Shown: positions 36,203 to 45,105 of the stretch, piece after piece
Layout of the letters: every line of letters starts with the position of its first letter
How positions within the stretch are numbered: the first letter of the stretch is position 1
Source of the DNA: JAKASV01 sp963754845
Lineage (GTDB): Bacteria; Babelota; Babeliae; Babelales; Vermiphilaceae
Reading direction: 5' to 3'
NCBI GenBank assembly: GCA_963754845.1
Contig: CAVWHE010000004.1
Coordinates: 124,001 to 188,000 of the forward strand
DNA length: 64,000 nucleotides
The notes under the pieces: model-generated
Told to the model about the DNA's origin: nothing
Database searches by the model: none
Seen by the model: only the letters and a program-made list of their open reading frames with translations
Made by a program: the position numbers and the translations under genes

Positions 36203-36415
36203 TTACATTTCCTTATCCTCCACGGGTACTTCTTGTCTGCAGCTCCTAGTACACGGCGAGCAACGCCGCTTACAGCAACGCTCCTTAACGCAGCATTTTT
36301 CCCTTTTGGGACAACAGTCCTTCTTAGGGCGGCATCGGCGGTTCCTTCCGCAACAGCACGCGGACGCTACGAGAACAAGGCACGCGGCGGAAAGAAGGAC
36401 GGAGATCCTTTTCAT
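36203..36415 (-). CDS. Small cysteine-rich exported protein
   Basis: This 70-residue protein starts MKRISVLLSAACLVLVASAC, resembling a lipoprotein signal with a lipobox-like VASAC. The mature part has 15 or so cysteines in CC or CxxC-type pairs among Arg and Lys (CCPKREKCCVKERCCKRRC). Cysteine-dense basic proteins often bind metals or form disulfide knots; no family is recognised. GGAGAGGCG precedes the ATG, and a strong terminator follows, so it is a real single-gene unit. Confidence 0.75.
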   Translation of the reverse strand: MKRISVLLSAACLVLVASACCCGRNRRCRPKKDCCPKREKCCVKERCCKRRCSPCTRSCRQEVPVEDKEM

Positions 36416-36604
36416 CGCCTCTCCTTATGTGAGTAAGAGGGTTACCCGTAATACCTTCGCATCCATCGTACTCATTCCCGTATCATTCTTGCAAGCATTT
36501 CAAACACATACCTTCACCAAACACGTGCGACTGCACCAACGTTCTGCGTTTGAAACGCTCTTCCATACGCTTATTGTGACACGGTGCCACCGCCAAAAAC
36601 CGCG

Positions 36605-39604
36605 TCACTTTTTGTTATGCTCCTTAATCCACTCCCCTATCTGCTGCCACAAAACATCCTTTTTTACAAGAACGTTGAATTCCATGAGCGCCATGAGGAG
36701 AGCGGCATCCTTCGCATCAACATCAAACTTTGATGTTGGATAGTCTGAAAGGTTGATTGCTTGATGGAGGGGCACATCCGTTGCAAGACCGTTATCGGCG
36801 AGCGCCATTTTTTTAATGGCCCAAATCCTGTTCTTATGCTTATTATCAGAGTTTTGAATAAGTGGTAGATTTCGTGCTAAAGGCATATAAATGACAAGCG
36901 GTGACTCTGGGTTTTTTGCGTCTTTAAGCACAGTTGTTAGATGGTAGCCAAGCTCGGGCAATGTACGCACTACCTTTCCATCAGAATCTTTGATACACGC
37001 TACCGCTTCTTTTGCTGTAACAGCAGAAGTGACAGGGAAAGCGGAGTTGTTTTCCTTGGCCCACTCGGCAACAAGCCGCAACGCTTTGCCGGTAACCTGG
37101 CTTTGCACCTCATCCTTTCCGATAGTCGCAGCAACATCTTCGCCGCGGGCACTATCGCGATCCACACGGATTATCGGCGCTTCTCCGTCGTCGGCGGATG
37201 CGTCGAGAAAGATGATAATGTCGGCCTTGCGATCAGATCGGTGCCCGCTCACCGGTTGGAAGGGAAGATTGAAGTGGAGTCCAGCATCAACGAGGGTCAA
37301 GAACTCGTTTTTTATGGTGCCCTCACCAGCACCAAGGAGCGCATATTCAGGGTTAAAGAAACTAGGATACGTTATGCGTCCGCGTTGAATGCCAATGGGA
37401 AGTTTCGTGATAAGTGAATCAACGACGCCGCCCTTCCCAACAGCCTTAGCAATTTCGCTTAAAGACGCAGCGAACGCTGAACCAAACGTTGCCATCAGCA
37501 TGCCTAATGATTGTTCACTTGCCTTGTCTTGCGAGGTACCGTAGGCAAATTTTCTTCCGAGAGCCCACGTTGGGATAAATGCAGCTGACTTGGTGCACGC
37601 CTGCTGATCACCACCTTCTACCGCACCACACCCAATGTCCGTGTGTCCGACCTGAAACGGCGTAAATTCGTAGAAGGCATAGTGTGCTTTGCCTTGCTCG
37701 GAGTACCGAGGATCTTCAACGACTGAAGCATAGAGAGGGAAAGGAACTGGCGCTTTTTCCTTAAGATGGTCAAGCTGCGTTGAAAGCGTCGGAGGAACGA
37801 GTTTTTCGTCCTTGGGGTTGATGCCAAGTACGTGCTGGGCAATCATTGCGCCATAGTAATCCATGAGTGTCACCGGTTGTCCAAAAACTCCCTTTACAAG
37901 AATCGACTGAACACTTTCCCCTACGGCCGCGGTTGCCCAATCGTGTATAAACGTCGGAATACCCATCCCCTTTAAATTTCCTGCAACGCGGTTACTTACT
38001 GTATTGAGTACGTCGATGGTGGCAGGTTGTGCATTTGTATTTTCGGCAAGACGTTTATTGTAGTCAGAAACGAACGATCCGAGCGCCCACGTCGAACCTG
38101 AGAGTGCCGACACATAGGTCACGGCATCAAGAAGTCCAGCACGCTCAAGACCCTTGAGAAAACCAAACATCGCCAGCATTGCGCGAATGCCGCCGCCACT
38201 TGTGACGAGTGCTATCGTCGGAATACGCATGTTGTTGTTGTTATCGATGGCCAGATCCGGGAATGAAGTTTTAAGCTTGAGGTCGGAAAATGCAGATATA
38301 AGACTTTTGTCCTTACTAACGCGCTCACCAAAATAATCATCTTTTGAAAAGGCGCCTGCAAGAGCTGTGCGCACTCCCTTTTTGCGCTCGGCGACATAGT
38401 TTTTTTCCTCGTCAGGAAGGTCGGCCTGCGTGCTCACATGGGCAATGCCATCTTTCACGTGAGGATCACTTCCCAGAACAGCAAAAATCTCAGACCAGTT
38501 GAGGGGCTTTCCTGCTTCTAAAGCTTCCCTAAGATAAGGATATTTTACCACGCGCTCGACGTTGAACGTTCCCTCATCTTTGAGCTGTTTTTCGACGGTG
38601 TTCTTATAAGAGTCACCGAAAGGCGCCGAATCCCATATCGCATGAAACATGTCCTTATACGGACTTGGGTGGCTTTCGTATAAGAGTTTGTTGCCAGCAA
38701 AGCGTGTAAAACGGCGAATGTACATGAAGGGCAGCGATGGAACATACTTGGTGGCACTCTCTCCAGTCGCCGTGCTTACAAGAAGACAGCCAAAGTCGGT
38801 GTTGAGTGCGTAATTTTTATTGGTACCTTCAATGGCATTCCTGATTGCATCCTTGGCAGGGGCAAATTCGGTGGACATGCCTTCCAGAAACGCACCAGAC
38901 TTGAAAAAATTAAAGGTGTGCGTTCCCCCTTGTTCGTCTACTCCATAGCACGCGATGTTGATACCCTTAAGGGGCAAGGGCACGCCGTTGGCAGAAAAAG
39001 CAAGCGGCGCTCCCGCATTCATAGGCATGACATGCTTGAATGTATGTGGCGCTGGAGTGTAAAAATTGTACAAGCGCGTATCAATGGCGTTGTAATCAAT
39101 GTCGACAAGTTTGTGGGGTGTGGCCGCCGCCACCGCTTCAGTGCTCTCGGCAGCACCGACGGGGACACCGCCCTCAGTGAGCAGCGGCTCAAAGAGAATG
39201 ACAGCAAAAAGGTGCGGTAAGGTTTCGCCTTTTGTTGTTATCTTTCTCGTTACATCAGCGACAGCCGGCGCTGCAGGCCCGACTGCAATAATGACCTTGG
39301 CATGCCCACCATCTCCTGTAAGCTCATTTTCGATTCCCTTGATCGTCGTTTGTTTGTCGGAGAACAGTACAAACTTTTGCTTAACGGCACCTACCTTGTG
39401 AGGTCGTGCGAGGGTTTCAGCGAGCTCTTTCGATGCCAGCTCTTTAAGAGGCGTCCTGTGTTTCTCAGGAGCAACGATGATAAAATCAAAATCTTTTACA
39501 ACATCGCCGGCCGCTGCCGCACGCATGCGTCGATCACCACCAAAAATCCCTGCAACGAACACGACGCACGCAAGCGCTGTTCGCACATTAAGAAACATTT
39601 TCAT
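36605..39604 (-). CDS. Exported cytosolic-phospholipase-A2-like protein
   Basis: The 999-residue protein has a signal peptide (FLNVRTALACVVFVAGIFGG), an N-terminal region of about 450 residues that I do not recognise, and a domain close to the eukaryotic cPLA2/PLA2_B lipase. It shows the oxyanion motif TSGGGIRAM (Gly470-472, Arg474), LDAVTYVSALSGSTW with nucleophile Ser502, and VDAGLHFNLPF with Asp773. IIIFLDASADDG follows, as in human cPLA2. The Ser-Asp dyad and the order match. It would cleave acyl chains from host or own phospholipids. GGAGAG before the ATG at 39604 supports the start over one 51 codons upstream. Confidence 0.87.
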   Translation of the reverse strand: MKMFLNVRTALACVVFVAGIFGGDRRMRAAAAGDVVKDFDFIIVAPEKHRTPLKELASKELAETLARPHKVGAVKQKFVLFSDKQTTIKGIENELTGDGGHAKVIIAVGPAAPAVADVTRKITTKGETLPHLFAVILFEPLLTEGGVPVGAAESTEAVAAATPHKLVDIDYNAIDTRLYNFYTPAPHTFKHVMPMNAGAPLAFSANGVPLPLKGINIACYGVDEQGGTHTFNFFKSGAFLEGMSTEFAPAKDAIRNAIEGTNKNYALNTDFGCLLVSTATGESATKYVPSLPFMYIRRFTRFAGNKLLYESHPSPYKDMFHAIWDSAPFGDSYKNTVEKQLKDEGTFNVERVVKYPYLREALEAGKPLNWSEIFAVLGSDPHVKDGIAHVSTQADLPDEEKNYVAERKKGVRTALAGAFSKDDYFGERVSKDKSLISAFSDLKLKTSFPDLAIDNNNNMRIPTIALVTSGGGIRAMLAMFGFLKGLERAGLLDAVTYVSALSGSTWALGSFVSDYNKRLAENTNAQPATIDVLNTVSNRVAGNLKGMGIPTFIHDWATAAVGESVQSILVKGVFGQPVTLMDYYGAMIAQHVLGINPKDEKLVPPTLSTQLDHLKEKAPVPFPLYASVVEDPRYSEQGKAHYAFYEFTPFQVGHTDIGCGAVEGGDQQACTKSAAFIPTWALGRKFAYGTSQDKASEQSLGMLMATFGSAFAASLSEIAKAVGKGGVVDSLITKLPIGIQRGRITYPSFFNPEYALLGAGEGTIKNEFLTLVDAGLHFNLPFQPVSGHRSDRKADIIIFLDASADDGEAPIIRVDRDSARGEDVAATIGKDEVQSQVTGKALRLVAEWAKENNSAFPVTSAVTAKEAVACIKDSDGKVVRTLPELGYHLTTVLKDAKNPESPLVIYMPLARNLPLIQNSDNKHKNRIWAIKKMALADNGLATDVPLHQAINLSDYPTSKFDVDAKDAALLMALMEFNVLVKKDVLWQQIGEWIKEHNKK

Positions 39605-40008
39605 CACACTCTCCTGATTTTTGATATAAAAAACAAGAAAAACGACACCCAAAAACAAACACCCGATGAAACCGAGTCTGTTGCCTATGGCTTCGCCACG
39701 CGGGCACGACGTTGCCCGGTCACTTTCACCATAGCACACCCAGACAAAAAAATTCAAATAAAAAATATTATTCTTTTTATCTGATTTATCATGAGATCCT
39801 TTAGTGTGTAGAAATTAACAAAAGGCTCTCATGCAGGTTTCGATACATGGTGGGCCATTGCTTGTTCAGGCTATTCAGGCTATCACGATGCAAGTATCAC
39901 GAAGGTCTCTACCAACGGCCGGTTATGCCGTTTTGAGTTCATTTTTTCGCGTCAAGAGGAGCAACTTCTTTGCACCAACGTTGAGCCAAGCTTCGGAACA
40001 CATGAACG
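39605..40008. other. Intergenic region upstream of the phospholipase-like gene
   Basis: About 400 bp, A/T-rich around 39740-39830. It holds the phospholipase upstream region. A short plus-strand frame (39831-40082) is not convincing, and no RNA gene was seen. Confidence 0.4.
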
Positions 40009-40890
40009 TTAAGCATGAGTCTCTTCATGAGTGGTATCGCGTGCGGGAGTTCGAGCACGCAGAAGATAGAGCTCTGTTTTAAGTATCGTCTGGGCCGAGG
40101 AGACTACGGACCCGATAAGAACCATGGTGAATGTTACGGCAATCGAAAGCGACGCGTACCACGCACCTACGGCCGGCCGGCCAAAAATCGCGGCAATCGT
40201 TGCAAGGGGGGCAAGGCACACGGCGGTGATGACGAGCATCCAGCATTGTGCACCCATAATTTCGACAAAAAGTTGCCTGGCGATGATTGCCGAACGCAGA
40301 AGTGAGTGCGTGGCACTCTCGTTCTCAAATACTACGATAGGTACAAAGAAAAACGTGCACAGCGACCACCCCAAAAAGAAGGCGATAACGGCAAACCTTT
40401 CAACCGGCAGAAGCAGTGCCCGAGAGGATGCCGACGCGGCAATGAAATATAAAGCAACATTGACAAACGTGGCCATGAAAGACCAGGAAGCAATGCGACC
40501 GCGAATGCGCCAGGAATTTCTGAGAGCATTGCCGATACCATCATTCTCTCGAATGTCCGTCATGAACCTCCATCCGTGCCGTACAAGACAAGCATGAAAA
40601 AATGTCACAACGAAGAGGTAGACAAGGGTTACGAGGAAAAGGAGGGCGTGATTGATGAGACCAGACGGTTCGACAATGGAGCGCCCAAGGTCCTGGAAAC
40701 TTACGAAGAGATTCATGCGACCACCGAGAACACCGGCTGCCGGAATGTTGTATGCAAGAACCTGGGCACAAAAGTAGAGGGGAACTGTGCTGACCAGGTA
40801 CACGAGAAGCACGGGATGTTGCCAAAGGAACTCAAAGCTGCTTGCGGCCATGCACACGCCGTGCCACAATCTCGCATGTATGCTCGCCAT
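40009..40890 (-). CDS. Integral membrane protein, about six helices
   Basis: The 293-residue protein has roughly six hydrophobic segments, for example VLLVYLVSTVPLYFCAQVLA, ALLFLVTLVYLFVVTFFHAC, FAVIAFFLGWSLCTFFFVPI and WMLVITAVCLAPLATIAAIF. The pattern VVFENESATHSLLRSA between helices resembles the DUF6159 membrane family, but I am not certain. The start at 40890 (MASIHARLW) has AAGG upstream. It is 53 bp downstream of the Nudix gene on the plus-strand map but on the same strand, and may follow it in transcription. Confidence 0.75.
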   Translation of the reverse strand: MASIHARLWHGVCMAASSFEFLWQHPVLLVYLVSTVPLYFCAQVLAYNIPAAGVLGGRMNLFVSFQDLGRSIVEPSGLINHALLFLVTLVYLFVVTFFHACLVRHGWRFMTDIRENDGIGNALRNSWRIRGRIASWSFMATFVNVALYFIAASASSRALLLPVERFAVIAFFLGWSLCTFFFVPIVVFENESATHSLLRSAIIARQLFVEIMGAQCWMLVITAVCLAPLATIAAIFGRPAVGAWYASLSIAVTFTMVLIGSVVSSAQTILKTELYLLRARTPARDTTHEETHA

Positions 40891-40943
40891 GAAACTCACC
40901 TTCTATCTTGGGGGCCTTCGAATGCTGGAAGGACGCCTCTCTA

Positions 40944-41570
40944 TCATCGTTCCATCAACGCATGCCACACAAGAGAACTCCACGGCTCCATGCGGTCAAC
41001 GTAGAGTGTGCACTGGGCGCGGGATGCAAGCATGCCGTGCTTGTGCTCAGATTTGATTGCTATGGAATCGGATGTTCCGTGCGCGAGAAGCACGAGGCCC
41101 ACGTGAACGCGTCCCACGCTCGTGCTTTCGTCATTGAGAACGCCGAAATGCTCGAACGTAATAGTGCCGTTGTACGCAACTTCTTCATGAAATTCACGCT
41201 GAGCCCATGCGGCGACGGTTGGTTCTGCCAAGTCTTCCTTGCGTACGTGTCCGCCGATGCCGAGCGAAAATTTTTCCCTGAGGCGCGCCTCTGAAGCATC
41301 GTCCTTGCGCTGCATGAGAAAATAAAGGTTATTGTGCTCAAAGACAACGTAAGGGATGATTTGCTTGTACGAAGGGTCATCTTCAACTGTTGAACGTTCC
41401 TTGCATTCGCCGTGCTCTCTTACGATATCTTCGTATGCATCAAGAGCGCAGGGCTTGAAGCCGGACCACGCCCCATCAGGAAAAAGAATATCGCGCTTGA
41501 CAACAACAATGTCCTCGTGCTTAACCTGCCCCGCCCCGCGGGCATTTTTGCCAACCGACGCCTGCGTCAT
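40944..41570 (-). CDS. Nudix hydrolase family protein
   Basis: The 208-residue protein contains a Nudix box, GGHVRKEDLAEP...AAWAQREFHEEV (GGH, RE, EE as required for metal binding). It is preceded by YVVFEHNNLYFLMQRKDDAS and REKFSLGIGGH, typical of the fold. Substrates of such enzymes are nucleoside diphosphates linked to another group; which one is not visible. The start at 41570 has AAGGAGATCT directly upstream. Confidence 0.87.
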   Translation of the reverse strand: MTQASVGKNARGAGQVKHEDIVVVKRDILFPDGAWSGFKPCALDAYEDIVREHGECKERSTVEDDPSYKQIIPYVVFEHNNLYFLMQRKDDASEARLREKFSLGIGGHVRKEDLAEPTVAAWAQREFHEEVAYNGTITFEHFGVLNDESTSVGRVHVGLVLLAHGTSDSIAIKSEHKHGMLASRAQCTLYVDRMEPWSSLVWHALMER

Positions 41571-41765
41571 AGATCTCCTTGTCATGCCACCTGTTTACAA
41601 GCAACGACTATATACACCTTTGCATCCTGATGATACCTCAAGTGCGCAGCAGCACCAAATTCCCCCACACGTGGCTGTGGCATAATCTTTCAAAAAGTAG
41701 ACAAAAAAAGGCGTGGTGTACACGACCAGCTCGATGTTTCGGCATGCACGGCACAGTTAGAATCA

Positions 41766-42290
41766 TCAAAAGACGGGACAGAAGCTCAAAAGGCTCAAGC
41801 CGTCAGCGATATGATTGTCGATCGTCGCATCGGTCGGATTGGCCTTGGTGTACATGAGAAGGCCGGTATTGCTGTGACGCATGTTCCATGAACATTCGTG
41901 CCACGTCGTGAAATCGAGCTTATGGGCAAGATCGTCAAGGAGTTTTCTGTCAACGACGTCAACGGTACCTGCGTCACGCATGACTGATCGTACGCGGGAA
42001 TTGAACGCCGCATCACTCATGTGCTGAGTGAACGTATCAGGATTGTCCCAAATTGGCCCGTGAGGATAGGCATCGTGCCGATCAAAACCAGCAACACCAT
42101 GAAGATGTTTGAAATCACGGTTATCAACAAAGTAAGCAGCCTTGCTGAGATCGAAGCACGACGGAGCACAGAGTTCATGGAGGACAAACTCGCTCACGTT
42201 GGCACGGCCGTCGGCATGAACTATAAAACGCGGTAACTGGCTGAGACGATGTAGCATCACCCTGTGTCGCTCTAGTAAGGCACGCTCCAT
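41766..42290 (-). CDS. Hypothetical protein
   Basis: I do not recognise this 174-residue protein. It has no signal peptide or membrane segment. It contains a His/Asp-rich middle (DFKHLHGVAGFDRHDAYPHG) and a helical section (DRKLLDDLAHKLDF) followed by HECSWNMRHSNTGLLMYT. The clustered His and Asp could bind a metal, but nothing else supports it. GGGAGGGCGTCCC precedes the ATG at 42290, which is preferred over a start 29 codons upstream. Confidence 0.6.
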   Translation of the reverse strand: MERALLERHRVMLHRLSQLPRFIVHADGRANVSEFVLHELCAPSCFDLSKAAYFVDNRDFKHLHGVAGFDRHDAYPHGPIWDNPDTFTQHMSDAAFNSRVRSVMRDAGTVDVVDRKLLDDLAHKLDFTTWHECSWNMRHSNTGLLMYTKANPTDATIDNHIADGLSLLSFCPVF

Positions 42291-42472
42291 GGGACGCCCT
42301 CCCCTGCTTTTCACTATCTGCGTTCGGCACCACCGTGCGTATAACACCCTCGGTAACAACCATACTCCTTCTTTCATGCAACTTCAATATTATCGCAGAT
42401 TGTGAGTGTGATAGTCTTGTTCGCTGGAAAAGGCTTTTCGCGAAGCGCACAAGAAAATTTCAAAAAAGACCT

Positions 42473-42502
42473 TTGACTTCTTGCAATTGTTTTTTCTAGA
42501 TT
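42473..42502 (+). promoter_or_regulatory. Sigma70-type promoter, near-duplicate of that at 6625
   Basis: TTGACT (42473-42478), 18-bp spacer, TAGATT (42497-42502), 60 bp before the GTG of the next gene. The sequence around both elements closely resembles the promoter at 6625-6654. Confidence 0.5.
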
Positions 42503-42561
42503 AGGTGAGGGGATGGTGGACCAGAGTGGCGAGTCCGAAGAAGGGGTGAGGAAGGAAGGAC

Positions 42562-43596
42562 GTGAAAAACATAAGTGTAGCGACAATCTGTTTTCTTGTG
42601 GGCGTCATAGCAAGCAGAACTGTGCGTATGAACGCACGCAGCCAACATCGCCCACCCGACACGGCGATGCCACGCATCGTAACGTACTGGAAAGACGAGC
42701 CTTTCGACCGTTATTTTCTCAGCAGTCCGTATCTTGAAGCCCACCCGTTCTTCGAGATGTATGATGCACTTTTTTTGAAGAATCATACGTTGCCGCCCGG
42801 ACCCATAACTTTCCGCTACGATGCAAGCAAGGCCGTTGACGGAGCCGTTCTGAGCGCCATGCTCGAGGGACTCCTCACCGAAGTTACTGCCAAGAAAAAA
42901 AATTACACGAATTTTGACATTGTGCGTGACCGTAACTTTAATCGACGCCGCCGTTCCGGCCTTCTCATCGTCAAATGCAGAAAATATCCCTTTGTTGCCA
43001 AACTCTTTATGGAAACACCTGATATGTTCGTAAAGCCCCACAGCAAGGGTTTTGAACCAATGTTCTTCTACTTCATGGGCGGCGGTGTTAATCGTCACTT
43101 GAGCGGCTTTACGCGCATCAAAAATGCCGAAAACATCAAGAAAACTTTGGCGGCAAGCCCCTACTGGTCGACACGAGTCGACGCGCCACGTAAGTGGTTT
43201 TGGATGCCGAGCACGCCGCGGTGGATCACCATCGTTGGCAAAAACATTGGCGTCCATAACGATATATCGATTGATATACCGGCAACGTACTGCATCGTTG
43301 CTGACGCCATCGACATCGAACGCCGCATGACCCTCGTTCGAAGCGAGGACCGAAGTGAATCACTCGCACTGTGCAACGCTGTAAAATTCACCATCGATCC
43401 TCACATAGACAATTTTATGATCGAACGGGCAACACATAAAATCATCGTCATTGATACTGAGCATTTTCCGACGATGGTTGGCTTCAAAAAGGACGTTGGT
43501 CATTATACGAGCCAAATAGCCTGGTACCGTGACCTCATATTCAAATGCGCCGATGATATGTTCTTCCGCAACAAGTGCCGCTGGCGTGGCGGTTAA
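42562..43596 (+). CDS. Hypothetical protein with faint kinase-like motifs
   Basis: The 344-residue protein has an N-terminal hydrophobic stretch (ISVATICFLVGVIASRTV), so it is exported or anchored. The middle reads GLLIVKCRKYPFVAKLFMET, which could be a lysine-bearing beta-hairpin. Further on comes FTIDPHIDNFMIERATHKII then VIDTEHFPTMVGF, where DPHIDN and DTE lie as the catalytic and metal-binding Asp do in kinase-fold enzymes. This parallel is my inference; no family is recognised. GTG start after GGAAGGAAGGAC. It converges on dnaA. Confidence 0.7.
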   Translation: MKNISVATICFLVGVIASRTVRMNARSQHRPPDTAMPRIVTYWKDEPFDRYFLSSPYLEAHPFFEMYDALFLKNHTLPPGPITFRYDASKAVDGAVLSAMLEGLLTEVTAKKKNYTNFDIVRDRNFNRRRRSGLLIVKCRKYPFVAKLFMETPDMFVKPHSKGFEPMFFYFMGGGVNRHLSGFTRIKNAENIKKTLAASPYWSTRVDAPRKWFWMPSTPRWITIVGKNIGVHNDISIDIPATYCIVADAIDIERRMTLVRSEDRSESLALCNAVKFTIDPHIDNFMIERATHKIIVIDTEHFPTMVGFKKDVGHYTSQIAWYRDLIFKCADDMFFRNKCRWRGG

Positions 43597-43635
43597 GGGT
43601 GCAATTCAGAACCTTTCGTAAACGTCCGACGGACG

Positions 43636-45048
43636 TCAGCCGGCAAGCTCAACCTCAAGAGCACGCACCGTACCGCGGAATTCGCCACTGCACGCAAAGT
43701 GTTCTTCCATCTTTTCAAGAGCATGAGCCACGGTTGCGTGGTCACGTCCGCCCAAAAAGCGTCCAATATCGCGAAGCGATTTTCCCGTGAGACGCTTCAT
43801 AATAAACATTGTCAGGTGTCGCACAAAAACAAGTTCCTTGTTTCGACGCTTTGACATGATGTCCTCGGTGCTGTACGAAGGAAAATGGCCGCGCACGGCA
43901 TTGACAACGAGATCAAAATTGAGTGCTCGTTTACAAATGTCGTTGGGAGCGGGGCACGCGAGAACTTTTTGAGCAAGTTCGAGGCATAGACCATTCTTGG
44001 AGATGCTGCAGAAAGCAAGAACACGCACGAGCGCCCCTTCAAGTTCGCGAATACTGGTGTGTGCCGATGCGGCAATGAAAGAGGCGACATCATCGTCGAT
44101 GGACACGTTGTTCATTTCGGCCTTTCTTTTGACGATAGCTATGCGCGTTTCGAGGCATGGGGCTTCAATGCCAGCAACAAGTCCACCCGAAAGGCGCGAC
44201 CGCAGCCGTTCGTCAAGTCCCTCCATGTGCGTTGGCAGCACGCTGCCGGAAAAAACAATCTGCTTGCGCTCATTGTAAAGGTCGTTGAAAATATGAAAAA
44301 ACGCTTCCTGCGTTTGCTTTTTATTGGCTATAAGCTGGACATCGTCCATGAGGAGAACATCGATGTGCCGATACTTGGCATGAAAAAGATGTACTTTGTC
44401 CGAGCGCAGTGCATGGACAAATTCATGAACAAAACGGTCAGCGCCTTGATAGAGGACCGCATTGTTCTTTTTCTGCGTCCTGATACGGTTGCCGATGGCA
44501 TGAAGAAGATGCGTTTTACCAAGTCCCGGACTGCTGCAAATAAAGAGGGGGTTGTAAGCAAGGCCCGGTTTTTCCGTGACAGCACACGCAGCAGCGTAGG
44601 CGAGGCGGTTGTGAGGACCGACAACGAACGTTTCAAGCATGTAGCCTTTATTGACGTGTCCAAGCACACGTGCCGGTTGAACACGTACCGGTACCGCTGC
44701 ACTCGAGACGGCCGCAGGACGTTGGGTATCGGTTGCAACCTGAGCAATGGTTGTGACGGTAGTACTCATGGTCGGCACGAAGCTGTCTTTTTTGTGCGCA
44801 CGAGCATCAAGAACAACAACGTCAAGGGAATTGGTACGCAGGAGACGCCCGAGATGAAACGCGATGGCTGGCAGATAATTGTTCTTAATCCAATCCTTAA
44901 CAAAAGCATTGGGAGCCTCAAGATAGGCGACGTGGTTGATGGGATCCCATCGTTCGAGCGCGAGAGCCTTAAACCACGTATCGATAGCCCGCGTGCCAAC
45001 CTCCTGACCCATGATGGTCAAAAAATCATTCCAAATACTTGGTTCCAC
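43636..45048 (-). CDS. dnaA: Chromosomal replication initiator DnaA
   Basis: The 470-residue protein has the N-terminal domain (MEPSIWNDFLTIMGQEVGTR), a variable linker (about residues 90-130), the AAA+ domain with Walker A SSPGLGKTHLL and Walker B DVLLMDDVQLI, and the DNA-binding signature GRDHATVAHALEKM. It starts with GTG. No dnaN or recF is next to it, and no cluster of consensus DnaA boxes was found beside it, so the origin may lie elsewhere. The neighbour upstream is an HtrA-type protease. Confidence 0.97.
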   Translation of the reverse strand: MEPSIWNDFLTIMGQEVGTRAIDTWFKALALERWDPINHVAYLEAPNAFVKDWIKNNYLPAIAFHLGRLLRTNSLDVVVLDARAHKKDSFVPTMSTTVTTIAQVATDTQRPAAVSSAAVPVRVQPARVLGHVNKGYMLETFVVGPHNRLAYAAACAVTEKPGLAYNPLFICSSPGLGKTHLLHAIGNRIRTQKKNNAVLYQGADRFVHEFVHALRSDKVHLFHAKYRHIDVLLMDDVQLIANKKQTQEAFFHIFNDLYNERKQIVFSGSVLPTHMEGLDERLRSRLSGGLVAGIEAPCLETRIAIVKRKAEMNNVSIDDDVASFIAASAHTSIRELEGALVRVLAFCSISKNGLCLELAQKVLACPAPNDICKRALNFDLVVNAVRGHFPSYSTEDIMSKRRNKELVFVRHLTMFIMKRLTGKSLRDIGRFLGGRDHATVAHALEKMEEHFACSGEFRGTVRALEVELAG

Positions 45049-45105
45049 TGTTTTTCTCTGTAGACATCAGTGAGTTTTTTCACGCGGACCATCGCAAACA
45101 GGAAA

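Noticed and set aside
39831..40082. Short plus-strand frame of 83 residues
   Set aside because: It overlaps the end of the membrane-protein gene and has low protein character; kept as intergenic.
43597..43640. Short palindrome ACGTCCGACGGACGT between convergent genes
   Set aside because: The stem is short and no T-run follows on either strand; too weak to call a terminator.
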